Of a DNA stretch of 64,000 nt, positions 8,876 through 19,862 are shown one piece after another (positions within the stretch are counted from its first letter, which is position 1; the number at the start of each line of letters is the position of its first letter). The notes under the pieces are model-generated. The model saw only the letters and a list, made by a program, of their open reading frames with translations. It did not search any database and had not been told where the DNA came from. The DNA comes from Nemertoderma westbladi (taxonomy: Eukaryota; Xenacoelomorpha; Nemertodermatida; Nemertodermatidae). The translations under genes were made by a program, and so were the position numbers. The stretch spans positions 1 to 64,000 of the forward strand of contig JAUCBJ010008829.1 of NCBI GenBank assembly GCA_032718475.1. Direction: 5' to 3'.

Positions 8876-9514
8876 TGAAATGAAATGAAATTAAATTGCA
8901 CTTTCAGTTATTGCACAGGGAATCAACTTTATAAAAAGTTTAATTTTATCGTGTATTTTTTATGAGATTACATAACGCTTACTTTACTCACAAATAGCTG
9001 ATAAATGGTGTCAGTTACTATGACAATAACTATAGATAGGGATGTTGTCCAGCTATCTAAAACTTAAATGTAGCTAAAAACACTGCCCACGGTGTTTAAT
9101 TAGATTATATGCACGAATAACTCCCAAGGTGTCTGCTTTTATAGATTACGTAACGCTGGAATCCATTAAATATGCTATTTTTGGTCTAAAGTTATTTTTT
9201 ACAAAGAATCGACCGTAATTTTTGGATTTCATTTTTTTTTGTAGTTAGAATGTCCATATTAACCAGGTGAGATGCTCTTTTTCACCGTTCAATTTTATCT
9301 TTAGCATTTTTATATTTGAAATTTTTGTGTCAAAGTGCAATTTTTGGTCAAAAACGGTTTTTTTCAATTACTTCAAAAAGTAATCGACTGTTTTTTTTAT
9401 TAATTTTGTTAGAATTAATTTTATTGGAAAGAATTTAAGTTAAAATGTTGATATGAATCACGTGAGACATTCATTTTGACCGTTCAATTTTTTCGAACTT
9501 CTTTCGAACCATAG

Positions 9515-9780
9515 GTTCCACCTTGGTGTAGTGGTTGCATTGAATTCACATCTCCCGTAGGTCGGGGGTTCGATCCTCACATGGGCCAGGGCAGTTTTCG
9601 TTTCGGCACGAATGCTTTAAAGGGACCAGCCAGGGCGCATCTCTGCCTTGCATCCTTAAGTGGTACCTAAATGAGTACTGGAGTTTCCTCTGGGGAGTAA
9701 AGTTCTTGGGGGACCACACTTTTTTTTCAGCCTAACTCACTTTTTTTTGTATATTTTTTAATTATTATACATAGCACGAT
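9515..9780 (+). mobile_element. tRNA-derived SINE
   Basis: The head contains an A-box-like TTGGTGTAGTGGTT (near 9532) and a B-box GGTTCGATCC (near 9568) at the spacing of a tRNA-type RNA polymerase III promoter. The acceptor and anticodon arms do not form a proper tRNA. An unrelated body of about 180 bp follows, ending in gggggaccacac and a T-rich tail. This is the layout of a tRNA-derived SINE. Confidence 0.65.
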
Positions 9781-9865
9781 CATATATAACAATAATTAAG
9801 CATTCAGCACGCCAATGTGTAGTTTTTAAAGTTATTTAATCTGACACAGTAATGGAATGGCAATC

Positions 9866-10141
9866 TCAGTACACACGAGCGTCCGCGTTTGCTGCCAGGA
9901 TGGAAACGTTGCTGATGTCGCCTCCTTGCAGAACGACAACCCCTGCACACATAATAGCTGCACGTAATAGTGCAAAGCTTAACCTCCGCCGCAGCCATTG
10001 AAGAGCCTCGGAATAAGGTACTTCTCTGTGCCACGATAACAGGTGTCCTAACCTGGCGACGAACAACCTAGCTGAAGGCCCCAGTCCCCCAAATGCTGAT
10101 AGAATAAATGGGGTAAATGCGGCCATCTCTACATCTCTCAC
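9866..10141 (-). pseudogene. Fragment resembling the C-terminal tail of RT-encoding elements
   Basis: The minus-strand reading has FTPFILSAFGGLGPSARLF and later WLRRRLSFALLRAAIMC. I recognise this as the segment downstream of the reverse transcriptase in a group of invertebrate retroelement ORFs (pattern FTPLVF...GGMG...WLR.RLSFALLRS). It is a short isolated fragment without a catalytic domain. The source clade is not determined. Confidence 0.4.
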
Positions 10142-10280
10142 TCTCTCCTCTTATTAAGCGCGTTTCCTTGCCTCATGGTACTCAATTGCTCCACTCAAAC
10201 CGCGGGTGGCATTCGACTGTGCTACTGTAGTGGATTGAAGATCGATACATCAATCAGAGTCTTCTCGAACCTTCCTCCCC

Positions 10281-11515
10281 TGTAAAAGCTTTTGTGGGAT
10301 AACTGATTCGTTTGCTTTGCTAACCAGTTTCCCCCAAGGCGCTGGAATACTCTAAAAGGGATCTCTGGCTCGAATAGTGCAAGCTACCGGCTGATTGGCT
10401 GATTTGCTGTACGAAGGGATCTGGGCTATGTTCGATCGGCCAACCAGGGTTGTAACCATGGGATATGCAACCAGGGCAACCGAGCTGAGTGATTCATTTT
10501 GTATGATGGCCAAGGGCTGCAAACTCCCTGATAGTTAGGCATTTAGACATTCGTGGAACCTGTGGAATCTGGTGTTCTGCCAATAATAGCGATCCCTCTC
10601 TGTGTTGAAGAATACCTGTAACAGCACACAGAGTCAGAGTGTGTTTGTTGTTGTTCCCATTTACGCCAGAACATCGGCTTTTGGAATAACTCAAGTTTCA
10701 GACTTTTAGTAAAACATTAGTAGGCTTAGATTATAGAAAGTATAACTGTTACCTCGTCTAACTTAACTCGTCCAACCTACACATCGCCGTACCTAATCAA
10801 TCGGCTTAACGGCACATGCCATACTTATTTACTTACTAATCATATTGTTTGTACTGCTATTTACCGTCAGTTATTAATTATATTGTTTTGTTGATGGAAT
10901 ATCATTATTTGGAGAATATTGATAAATCACCCAAATTTCCCAATTTTCTTGATACACTACAGGTTAGAGAGACAGGCTACATATAACAATTGCGATTTAT
11001 ATCAATGTGGTGTGTAGTAAATCTAATGCTATTTGGTAGACACTACATGAGTCAATTGCTGTTCTCTTTATGTGTGATCAAATTTATTGACGGTCGGCAG
11101 AATAGTGTGCATGATTGTGACTGGTAACAAAGCATTTCCTAAAGAATGCGCCTTATACTTTAATCATAAGCCTTATCGTTGCGTTTAGTATAAGTCCTAG
11201 CTCTGTTTAAATAGATAGAGCGCCACGTCCTAAAGGAACTGTTACATTTCCCGAAAGTGAATAATATCTGTCAGAGATCATATATTAAGGATCAATCGAA
11301 TAATACAGTAGGCTTTCACTGCAATAAAAATCTAAGCATCCGAATTCAGCCTCCCGGGTATATCCAGCGGGTGAATGGTCGCGCATGGGCTGGCTTCGGC
11401 TAATGTTTTGTTTATTAGTATAAAATATTGTCGTATGCTAAAAGTCTATTAATCAACTAAAAGACATATAAATTTTGGCAGGTTAAACTGCTAAAGGTCT
11501 TCAAAAGCGCGAACA
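10281..11515 (+). repeat. 5' LTR of BEL1
   Basis: LTR of 1235 bp, TGTAAAAGC to GCGCGAACA. A TATA-like tttaaatag precedes the family-conserved gcgccacgtcctaaagg block near 11220. The poly(A) signal is at 11323. Directly after the LTR the sequence is gtaacagttatag, which does not show an obvious tRNA primer-binding site. Confidence 0.92.
11323..11402 (+). promoter_or_regulatory. LTR poly(A) signal and adjoining RNA fold, BEL1 5' LTR
   Basis: AATAAA is at 11323-11328. The stem TCAGCC (11346-11351) pairs with GGCTGG (11388-11393), with a terminal U-G. The inner stem CCCG (11353-11356) pairs with CGGG (11368-11371). GC-UUCG-GC follows at 11393-11400. The 3' LTR has the same module (AATAAA 22338-22343; stem 22361-22366 with 22403-22408). 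Confidence 0.55.
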
Positions 11516-11799
11516 GTAACAGTTATAGATCTTATTGCAGTAGGCAATAAGGTTGCAAAGTACCGGTCGACCGGTAAACCTGAACCGGTACTTCTGTAGG
11601 TCAGTAGGCCCAACTGTCCTAACCGGTACTTCCAGTATAAGTACATTAGTATTATTCGATTTTGATTATTGTATACCGGTAGGTCTTGGTACTTAATCAG
11701 GGAACGGCCGCCCTGATTTTTTATTGAGATTCTACTTATTTCTGTCGGTTTTATTTACATGTAAGTTAATATTGAGCAGAAGACGTGTAACCCTGCTCA

Positions 11800-12390
11800 G
11801 ATTGTTCAGATAATTGTAGGCTTGACAGTTGTCTGGCTGTTATTGAGTCTGGAGGGACTGCGGCGTGTGTAGAGTCTGTCCAATAAAGTGCCAGTTAGTA
11901 AGTTGGGGCAACTTGTAGTTGTAAGGTCAACCCCCTCTTAAAGAATAAGTCGTACTACCGAGTAGAACGCATACTAGCTAACCGTTTTGGAATCTGCATA
12001 TACTGTAGTTTATTTAGGCCTGATAGTGGTCTGTCAGCTTTTAGGTCTGTGTTTGTTTGTGTGGTCTGTTCAGGTACCGTAATAGTTATTACTCAGATAT
12101 TTTGTAGGCTGGATTGTTGTCTAGCTATTATTAGGTCTGAAGAGATTGCTGCGTGTGTAGAGTTTGTCTAATAAAGTGCCAGTTAGTAAGTTGGGGCAGC
12201 AAGAGCTGTAAGGTCAATCCCCTCTTAAAGAATAAGTCGTACTACCGTGTTAGCACGCATACTAACTAACCATTTTAGAATCTGCACATACGGTAGTTTA
12301 TTTAGACTTGGTAGTGGTCTGCCAGCATTTGGTTTATATTTGTTTGAGTATTCTGTACGGGTAGCGTAATATTTATTATTCAGAGTTTAC
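11800..12390 (+). repeat. Tandem duplication of about 290 bp in the BEL1 leader
   Basis: Two adjacent copies start near 11808 and 12094. Both contain caataaagtgccagttagt-type and cctcttaaagaataagtcgt blocks and end in a tttaggcctgatagtggtctg-type segment. They differ by substitutions and a short indel. The rest of the leader (11516-13546) is non-coding, with many accggtat motifs and a TA microsatellite near 13139-13158. Confidence 0.8.
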
Positions 12391-13546
12391 GCGATTATTC
12401 GCAACATTCAAGTCCCTAAGTTTATTCCTACAGTAATTGTGCTTGTTACACATACCGTTATAGTTAAATTAACCCCGGTACTACACGGGCTGCTTGGCGT
12501 AGGTAAAGACTGGTGACTTTGTGCTCCGGTCACTCCAGCAGATGCCGTGGTTCTTTTAACTGTTCAAGTATATTTAACTGCTAGTTATCTGTTTTACAAG
12601 CGCTTGTACCTAATTTAGGGTTTAGTGTACAGTGCTTTCCGAAAGTAATTAGTGTAGGCATTATTTTGTGTTGTAAAGTGGTTGATAGGCACGTTCGTTA
12701 GCTCTATTAACTTCTAGGTAGGAACACTCCGTGATACATAACGTAGTACCTATAGCGATACGGCTATAGGTCGTCAGGCGGTGGTATTTTCCTATCTGGA
12801 CAGCGCAATATATTTACCACTGCTTATTATTTTCAAATACCGTAATATCCTGTCTGTTGTAATAACCAGAAATTCTAACCTTTTGTTAGACTGGTTTGTA
12901 GTTCCCTGTAAAATTACCCTAAAAAATTTGTACGTAATATTTTGTTGTTGTGTTTAATTAGAGATTTAATCTCACTCGTATCGTAAGTAATTTGTAGATA
13001 AGTAACTTAGGAAGTAGAATTATTTGTTTTAGTGTCAAATAAGTAGCACTTCACTGAGAGCGCATAGCTTTTGTGTAAGTAATTACTTCTCAGAAATAGT
13101 AACATCTATTTCAATATTGTAACAAACCCTTATTCGGGTATATATATATATATATATTATAAACCAACTCTAAGGTTTATAAAATAGTAGGCCTGTTATA
13201 CAACCTTTTGGTCTTAAAATCAGTTGGACTTACTGCTTGAATAACGGTAATAGAGTAAACTAAAGTAACTAAGTAACCCTATAATTTCAGAAATTCAATT
13301 ACTCTAAATAATTGATATACCGGTATCTATAATAGGCTTATAATCTATTTGTATATATTTGCACTAAAATTATATACCGGTATTCTGAGATAAACCTAAT
13401 CTGTAGTACTTATATATACTATAAGTGTATACCGGTATTCTAATATATTTTAATTAATTACCGGTACTAGGCTAACAGTCATACTGCATTACTAGACTTA
13501 CTTTCACTGTAACTATAGCAGTAAGCATTCAACTGTATAAGTAAAT

Positions 13547-15235
13547 ATGTCTGACACAAAGCAAAACCTGTCAGACAGTCTAATCGATACGACCATCTGT
13601 GACACAGATAGGAGTGTGGAGCGATTAAGAAAGGGGTTCAGCTCACCTCCTACTGTAAGAAAAGTCATCCCTCCGGTAGTAGTATCAGACCCTAGGCTAA
13701 TCCAACACCGTAGGTCTATCATCGGCACTCGGGCCCAGGTCAAACGGAACCTAGAAGCAGCTGCCCAACAACAGCAACACCCTAGTCAAGAACCTAGTTC
13801 CCGGCGACCCGATAGCTCCAGTAGTTCGGATACTGTAGAGCTGACCCCCGAACGCGGAGTGACGATGGCGGATACAGCTTATTCAGATCCCCTTCTCACT
13901 CTTCCTGCCGCAGTGCTAACTACCATATTGATTGCGGTGGAGGAACACCAAGTAGATTGGGCAAGGAATAAGCGATCGACCCAAGATAGTTATGCGGGAT
14001 ACGACAGGGAGGAATTGATGTCTATTGTCGAGTCCCAATGGAACTTTCCCGGACCCGGACTCCTGTTAGATTTGTCCGAAGCTACTTGGGAAGACATACA
14101 CAGGATGGGAGTGACTAAAGATACGATGGATCCAGCTGTTTGGAAGAGGTCGGCAGCAGGATATGTGCAGGGGTTCTTCGGCTCCTTAGAACGATTAGAA
14201 GAACAACTGTTTCGACAACCCCAAGGACCTCAAGAGCAGGAAGAGCTGCTATATCAAGTACGCGAAAGAACCCTACGCATTAGACTAATCCTATCAGCCT
14301 TTGAGGAAACTTCTAAAAGAAGACAGGATACGTCGCTGCAAGTTGCTGTCAAGACATGGTTCCAACGGGTAGGTCTTAAAGTTCAAGGAACAGCCCAGTG
14401 GAAGTCCCAGCTGGCTGAGCGACCAACCTATGACGAATCAACCGATGCCATCTTTTCTCAAACGGAAGGCGAAGCGACAGCAGAAAGACCGCGAAAGAGA
14501 GACGCCATCGACATCTATCTGTCAGACTATCAACGTTTCTTGGGTGATGAAGAGTTGAGGAGACGACTGGCTGGACTTTCCCCTAATAGTGAAGGAGCCA
14601 AGCATGTGTTAGACGCAATCGATACTGAAATGTTAGCTGCAAACCAAGCTAAATTTGATGAACAACTCCGCATCGCTAGAGCCCAGGAAGAACAAGTCAA
14701 GAAAAAACAGATAGAGGACCGAAAGGCAGAAGCAGCGGCAAAAGCGGCAGCGGCAGTGGAAGCGGCAAAAAAGGCAGCGGAGGCAGAAGCAGAAAGAAAG
14801 GAGGCAGAAGCAGAAAGAAAGGCGGCAGAGGCAGAAAGAAAGACTGCAGTGGCAGAGGCAGAAAGAAAAGCGGCGGAGGCATTGGCAGAAGCAGAAAGGA
14901 GAGCGTCTGACGAGATCGCCCAGCTAGCGTTGGAAAATATTCAGGAAAGTCAAGATAGTATAAATAAACGGTTAACGGATAGTCGCATGCAGATGATGAG
15001 TCGATCTACTTCCAAACGCCAAGGTTATACATCATCGGAGGAGGGAGACACCACCGATCCTGAAGGCGGAGGAAATAGATCTCGTCTCAGTAGGCGTAGA
15101 AGGACATCTCCCCGTTATAAATTGCCCGATTTGCCCCCCGCTGTTAGAAGACAATTAACTAGTACAGCTGTAGGTAGTACAGAACCCACAGACCAAATTA
15201 TTACCGTAAATAGACTCCCTACTATAGTAGATTAG
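13547..15235 (+). CDS. BEL1 ORF1, gag-like protein with coiled coil
   Basis: This ORF of 562 codons starts at the first ATG after the leader. I do not recognise a domain in the N-terminal two thirds. Residues about 385-450 form a strongly predicted coiled coil of Ala/Glu/Lys/Arg repeats (AEAERKEAEAERKAAEAERK). The C-terminal part is polar with an SRRRRTSPR basic patch. It ends at TAG (15233-15235), and the same frame continues without break into ORF2. Position and composition fit a structural, gag-type protein. A Gag-Pol precursor would require readthrough of the TAG, a spliced start, or internal initiation. Confidence 0.75.
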   Translation: MSDTKQNLSDSLIDTTICDTDRSVERLRKGFSSPPTVRKVIPPVVVSDPRLIQHRRSIIGTRAQVKRNLEAAAQQQQHPSQEPSSRRPDSSSSSDTVELTPERGVTMADTAYSDPLLTLPAAVLTTILIAVEEHQVDWARNKRSTQDSYAGYDREELMSIVESQWNFPGPGLLLDLSEATWEDIHRMGVTKDTMDPAVWKRSAAGYVQGFFGSLERLEEQLFRQPQGPQEQEELLYQVRERTLRIRLILSAFEETSKRRQDTSLQVAVKTWFQRVGLKVQGTAQWKSQLAERPTYDESTDAIFSQTEGEATAERPRKRDAIDIYLSDYQRFLGDEELRRRLAGLSPNSEGAKHVLDAIDTEMLAANQAKFDEQLRIARAQEEQVKKKQIEDRKAEAAAKAAAAVEAAKKAAEAEAERKEAEAERKAAEAERKTAVAEAERKAAEALAEAERRASDEIAQLALENIQESQDSINKRLTDSRMQMMSRSTSKRQGYTSSEEGDTTDPEGGGNRSRLSRRRRTSPRYKLPDLPPAVRRQLTSTAVGSTEPTDQIITVNRLPTIVD

Positions 15236-18205
15236 CCGGAAATAGTTAGGCCTGTCGTTCCCAAAGGCACGCCTGTGCTAGAAACCCCTGTACTTCCAGA
15301 ACTTAATTCTAAATTCCCTTTACACAGTACTACACTGCCTGTACCCGGTAGAGCAGTCCAAGAGAATGTACCAGTTCTTGAGGCCGAGAGAGAAATCCAA
15401 GATTTGTCTCCCGTCGTCCCGCGTCGGTCCGCTACTACGCTGGCGACTCCCGCTTCGGCGGTCGAGTGGGTTGATGAGGGACGGCGGGAGATGGGTCTCT
15501 TGCTCGGGCAGCTGAGAGAACACAGAGAATGTTCCTCACAGCAGATCCGAGATTTAGAAGGGACTGTACACCAACTCAAGGGAACAGTAAGGGAAAGTAG
15601 GCTAGAATTGCAAGAAGTGCAGCAAAGTATCGCACTAGAACGCGACAAATTAGTCAACATACAAAAGGGAATACCAATAACCCCTGTAACAATGTGTCAA
15701 CCTGTTAGGTCTGAAGTATTTCATGCGCAAGGTGTAGAGCCTACACGCATCTATACTGCTAGTGAAGTAGAAACTCCTATAGTAAACCCTATTCAGGGTA
15801 ATTATAAACCTGTTGATAATGATATTCCATATAGACCTGATCATAATCCGATAAATTTATATACCGATAATTCTATATTCAATAATACGATGGCTCAAGA
15901 AAGTTTTACGCGTCAAATGGCTAGAACCGAAGCCCGTCAAGCGGTAAAGGTTGGAGAGATCGTCAAGTTCAATGGAGATGAGATGAAATGGTTACCTTTT
16001 AATGAATATTACAAAGATAACATACAGAACTCTGTACTCTCTAACGGAGAGAAACTTAGATTCCTCATCAAGTGCTTGGAAGGACCTCCCAAGTTAATGG
16101 CGTTAAAGTTTATTGGACATCCAGATGGATTAAGACAAGTCTGGGATATATTAAACATCAGGTATGGTAATAAGGATAACATAGCTAAGTATTTGTATGC
16201 AAAATTAGTAGCCCCCCGAAAGTTCCTTAGTAGCGGGATCATAGAGTTTTCCGATGAGATCCAGGAGATCTGCAGACAATTGGATTGGTTAGGTAAGTCT
16301 CATGAATACCAGAGTTCCATGGTTATTGGAGCCATTGTCTCTACTTTACCAAAGGGTGGAGTATGTACACGCTGGGACAAGAAGGTATTGTATATGAATG
16401 AGCAGCAAAGACGGGGACCTACCATGGTTGATCTTATGTCCTTCTTAGACGGTGAAGTAAAACTACAACTTATAAAACAGTCCAGGGAGAAAACATCGGA
16501 AAATAAGGTAAGTGAGAAACCCGTTTCTAGGAGAAGAGTAACACCGGTGTGTTATACTGATGACGGCGAAAGCCAAGCTTCTCAAGAAGAAGACAGCGGG
16601 AAAGACACCGAGAAATTTTACTATGTTAACAAGACCTCAAAGGACGTAAGTAAATCTAAAGCTCGAACCCATGACAGGAGAGAACAGGTTGCTAAGACTC
16701 CTCCTCAGTCTCCTAACAGAGTACACGGAAGAAAGCCCGAAGAAAGAACGAGAGTGCATAACGTTACCCAAGGTAAAGTGAGTAACATTAAACCAAACTG
16801 TGCGCTGTGCGACGGGCCCCACCGTTTGAGTGCGTGTGCGGAATTCCTAAAGAAATCTCTGGTAGACAGACATGAAGTCATGTGGGATAAGCGGTTATGC
16901 TATAATTGCCTCAGACAAGGACACCAACGGCGAACCTGTTACTCCGACATAAAGTGTGCAAAGTGCGGTGCGAAACATCACGTCTTGTTACACAGTGAAT
17001 TCGAACGAAACCACCCGAGTCAGGTGAGTGAGCCCGAATTACATGTCCAATTCAGTGATGTGAACGACACTGACCAAAGTTCTGAGTGGGAAGGATTCTA
17101 TACGGACGAATTCTCCGACGCCAACGAATCCTGTTACCTAATAAATACCGCAGTGTATCGAGCACTTACTTACGAAAAGGACACCGACAATGAGTTCCCC
17201 CCAACTACCTTTGACAGACAACCATCCTGGAAACCTTCAACTTCCAACGTAGGAATCAGAGAATTTCCTGTAGTGCAGGTAAGAGTTCAGGGTCCTAACA
17301 AAAGTTACATAGTGAATGCCCTCCTTGACTCCGGCAGTACAGGAACATTCATCGACAAAGAACTAGCCGAGGACATCTTTGCTGGACAGCCCAAATTCCG
17401 AACTAAGTTAAATATGTCCGGAATTATGCAAGTTTGGAAATCTACCATAACGGCAGATTACTATGTAGGTGCGTTGTCCACCCCACAGGATAAATTAGGA
17501 GAACAAAGTATAAGGTCAGTAAAAATGGTGGCAATAAAGAACTTCGCTACTACCCAAGTAGAACCTTATAACTGGGACGAGGAAGAGAGCATCCAACATC
17601 TTGAGATACCTCGATTCCAAACAGATTATCCTGGAGTGCAAATCCTCATCGGCCAAAACGCGCATGAGGCGCTCGAGACATTGGAGAAACGGCCTGCTCA
17701 ACCGCAGCCATTACAAACTTATGCGGTAAGAACTAGAGTAGGTTGGTACTTTACTGGCCCTTCCCGCAGAACTCTTGAAGAAAGATTGCCACAAGACCGG
17801 CTACTTCAAGTAAAAGATTGGGAAGAGGAGGGCAGTGAGGTGGACGAACCCACTGAGGGAACACCATACTCCTCAGATAATGACGATATTAACTCCAATG
17901 TAGATCAATGGAGACATCGCCCCGAGACGATTAATCTAGCCGACATCGCTTCCAGAGGAGCAACTCCTCAAGAACGGATAAATACTCCCGGCTGGTTAGG
18001 TGGACCCGACTCCCTAAGTAAAGAAGAAGATGAATGGCCTCCTCATCTTACCTCGGCGGAGATTAGACAGGCCAAGGGAGCGGAGGAAGTAACACGACAG
18101 CCTAATCGCCCAGCTGGTCGCTTAGGTTTACTGGAAAGAGACCAAAAACTGTCCGGAAACCATGGAAGGCAAGATACTCTTCCTACGACCCGACCACTTC
18201 CCTAA
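15236..18205 (+). CDS. BEL1 ORF2: DUF1759 - zinc knuckle - protease, RT/IN deleted
   Basis: The frame is open from just after the TAG; no ATG is obvious at its beginning (the next good one is near 15488). Numbering from 15275, residues about 80-125 are a coiled-coil-like stretch. Residues about 206-405 match the Pao DUF1759 region (KVGEIVKFNGDEMKWLPFNE, then WDILNIRYG). Two zinc knuckles start at C509 (CALC...CYNCLRQGHQRRTC). The retroviral-type protease active site LLDSGST has its Asp at about 685. After about residue 875 the sequence jumps to QWRHRPETINLADIASRG, which in BEL pol follows RNase H. About 100 further residues end at a stop with no integrase. The join is in frame and there is no decay in the retained part, so this looks like a functional Gag-Pro derivative rather than random degradation. 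Confidence 0.85.
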   Translation, partial: PEIVRPVVPKGTPVLETPVLPELNSKFPLHSTTLPVPGRAVQENVPVLEAEREIQDLSPVVPRRSATTLATPASAVEWVDEGRREMGLLLGQLREHRECSSQQIRDLEGTVHQLKGTVRESRLELQEVQQSIALERDKLVNIQKGIPITPVTMCQPVRSEVFHAQGVEPTRIYTASEVETPIVNPIQGNYKPVDNDIPYRPDHNPINLYTDNSIFNNTMAQESFTRQMARTEARQAVKVGEIVKFNGDEMKWLPFNEYYKDNIQNSVLSNGEKLRFLIKCLEGPPKLMALKFIGHPDGLRQVWDILNIRYGNKDNIAKYLYAKLVAPRKFLSSGIIEFSDEIQEICRQLDWLGKSHEYQSSMVIGAIVSTLPKGGVCTRWDKKVLYMNEQQRRGPTMVDLMSFLDGEVKLQLIKQSREKTSENKVSEKPVSRRRVTPVCYTDDGESQASQEEDSGKDTEKFYYVNKTSKDVSKSKARTHDRREQVAKTPPQSPNRVHGRKPEERTRVHNVTQGKVSNIKPNCALCDGPHRLSACAEFLKKSLVDRHEVMWDKRLCYNCLRQGHQRRTCYSDIKCAKCGAKHHVLLHSEFERNHPSQVSEPELHVQFSDVNDTDQSSEWEGFYTDEFSDANESCYLINTAVYRALTYEKDTDNEFPPTTFDRQPSWKPSTSNVGIREFPVVQVRVQGPNKSYIVNALLDSGSTGTFIDKELAEDIFAGQPKFRTKLNMSGIMQVWKSTITADYYVGALSTPQDKLGEQSIRSVKMVAIKNFATTQVEPYNWDEEESIQHLEIPRFQTDYPGVQILIGQNAHEALETLEKRPAQPQPLQTYAVRTRVGWYFTGPSRRTLEERLPQDRLLQVKDWEEEGSEVDEPTEGTPYSSDNDDINSNVDQWRHRPETINLADIASRGATPQERINTPGWLGGPDSLSKEEDEWPPHLTSAEIRQAKGAEEVTRQPNRPAGRLGLLERDQKLSGNHGRQDTLPTTRPLP

Positions 18206-19620
18206 TTCGACAAAGATCTAGGGACTCCATAACGTAATTATATATGGAGTGGGTGTGTGACTATATTATTTTATATTTTTTATTATTTTATATTTATGTA
18301 TGGATTATTATGTATTTTATTATAATCGTTTTATTTAATTTTATTTAGTAGAATGTTATTTTAGAATATTTAGTAAATTAGTGCAATATATTAGTGTTTA
18401 TTACGTACGTAATTACTTATAATATATATTTAGTGCGACGGCAAGAAATAATTATTTTTTCTCTTTCCTTACTGTCCGTATTATATTATAAATGCGAGAC
18501 TATAGTAAGATGACATGTCAGTACTTATTAAAGTACAATAAAGCCACTACTATATTTAAGTATTATAGGTAGGCAGAGTATTAGGAATGCAAAGTTCAGA
18601 ACCTCGTGTCTCGGCTAAACCAAGCTCTGGGTAGACCTTGGAATCGACTTGCCTCTTCACACTGACATTGCTTCGTGCGATATTGCTCTTCTACCTTATA
18701 TTAAATAATACATATAGTAGCGTGATGTCCCTCTAACAGTAGCGTAAAACGCAAATAAATCTGTTAAATCTTTTGACCATCTGTAATTCTAGTCGATTAA
18801 GATATCGTGGCACCCACCGATATACTTGAAAGACAAATTCTAGAATCAGTGGTTAACGTCCCCAGACAAGTTCTGGAATAAATCGGTGCCCATCTTAAAT
18901 ATTAATATAATATTTATTAAAATCTGTAAATTTCAGATCCTTTAAAATTTCTAGTCAATTAAGATATCGCAGCACTTACCGATACTCTTAAAATACAATT
19001 TTATAGAATTAAGGATCCTAGGTCCCCAGACATGCTCTGGAATAAAATTGTGTCAAATGTACCACCAAATAATAAAATTCACGGGAATAAATTTAAATTC
19101 ATATTTTAAATGAATTTAATAAATTGTCATTTTATACAATTTTTAACATTCCCAAAATTCCATTAATTAATAGATCACGGGAGCGGAGATTTATCCCATT
19201 GAATGTGTCAGAGTGCGAGAATCTCCAACATATAGTCAATAACCGATAAAATTAATAAAATCATGCATAAAGAGGATATTGACAATTAAAGAATTACTAT
19301 TAAATAGCATCCCAGATCTGTATGCCTGAGAATTACCCTAATACTACCGCTAGTTTTCCATAATGTCACCATGGCAACACCCACGCTAGAATTAGAAGCA
19401 AGTTAAAAGAACAATAAAAGGCTTGCCCCATTGCGTAGCATAAGAGGATACATAACGCACTATTAGTATCCAAGGATACATAGTAATAACGTGACATTCT
19501 GGAAGACACTGACTAACGGACAAATGGCCTGCATGTGTGCAGTAAGTAATGATTGTATGGAATTTGTGCGTTTATAGGTGAATGTTACTACTAAAGTGTG
19601 TTTACAGTAGCTAATCGCAA
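18206..19620 (+). other. BEL1 non-coding 3' internal region
   Basis: AT-rich, no ORF. A direct repeat lies at about 18773-18895 and 18948-19050. Both copies carry gattaagatatcg and a small hairpin ccagac...tctgga-type sequence. The place where integrase should be coded is missing. Confidence 0.7.
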
Positions 19621-19677
19621 TTGTAAAGTAGCCCTAACTCTACCAAGATAACCTCAAGTGGATTCAAGCCTTTGGGA

Positions 19678-19818
19678 CGGACAGTGGTGGGACTTGTGCC
19701 GATTATCGTTGTCGTGCTGTTGCTACATGTTGGTGTAAACACCGCGACGACGGTACATCGGCGCTGAGAAACCCACTGTCCGAGGGCAAAGACTGGTAGG
19801 CAGCGACGCCCGCTTGCC
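19678..19818 (+). other. Predicted structured RNA element, BEL1 copy
   Basis: The helices match copy A. CGGACAGTGG (19678-19687) pairs with CCACTGTCCG (19773-19782). GTGCCGAT (19696-19703) pairs with ATCGGCGC (19757-19764). TATCGTTGTCG (19704-19714) pairs with CGACGACGGTA (19745-19755) with U-G pairs. A second hairpin, GGCAGCG with CGCTTGCC, lies at 19799-19818. Compared with copy A, at least one inner pair changes from G-C to A-U and the outer extension changes on both strands. Confidence 0.6.
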
Positions 19819-19862
19819 TAAATATTGACTCATACTAATATTAATAAACTCAGATAGCAGAT

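Noticed and set aside
10494-10694. Minus-strand 66-residue ORF present identically in both BEL1 LTRs (also 21508-21708)
   Set aside because: Identity only reflects LTR identity; the other LTRs of the family do not keep the frame and no domain is recognised.
14697-14882. Minus-strand Pro/Leu/Phe-rich ORF inside BEL1 ORF1
   Set aside because: Antisense of the Ala/Glu/Lys coiled-coil repeat.
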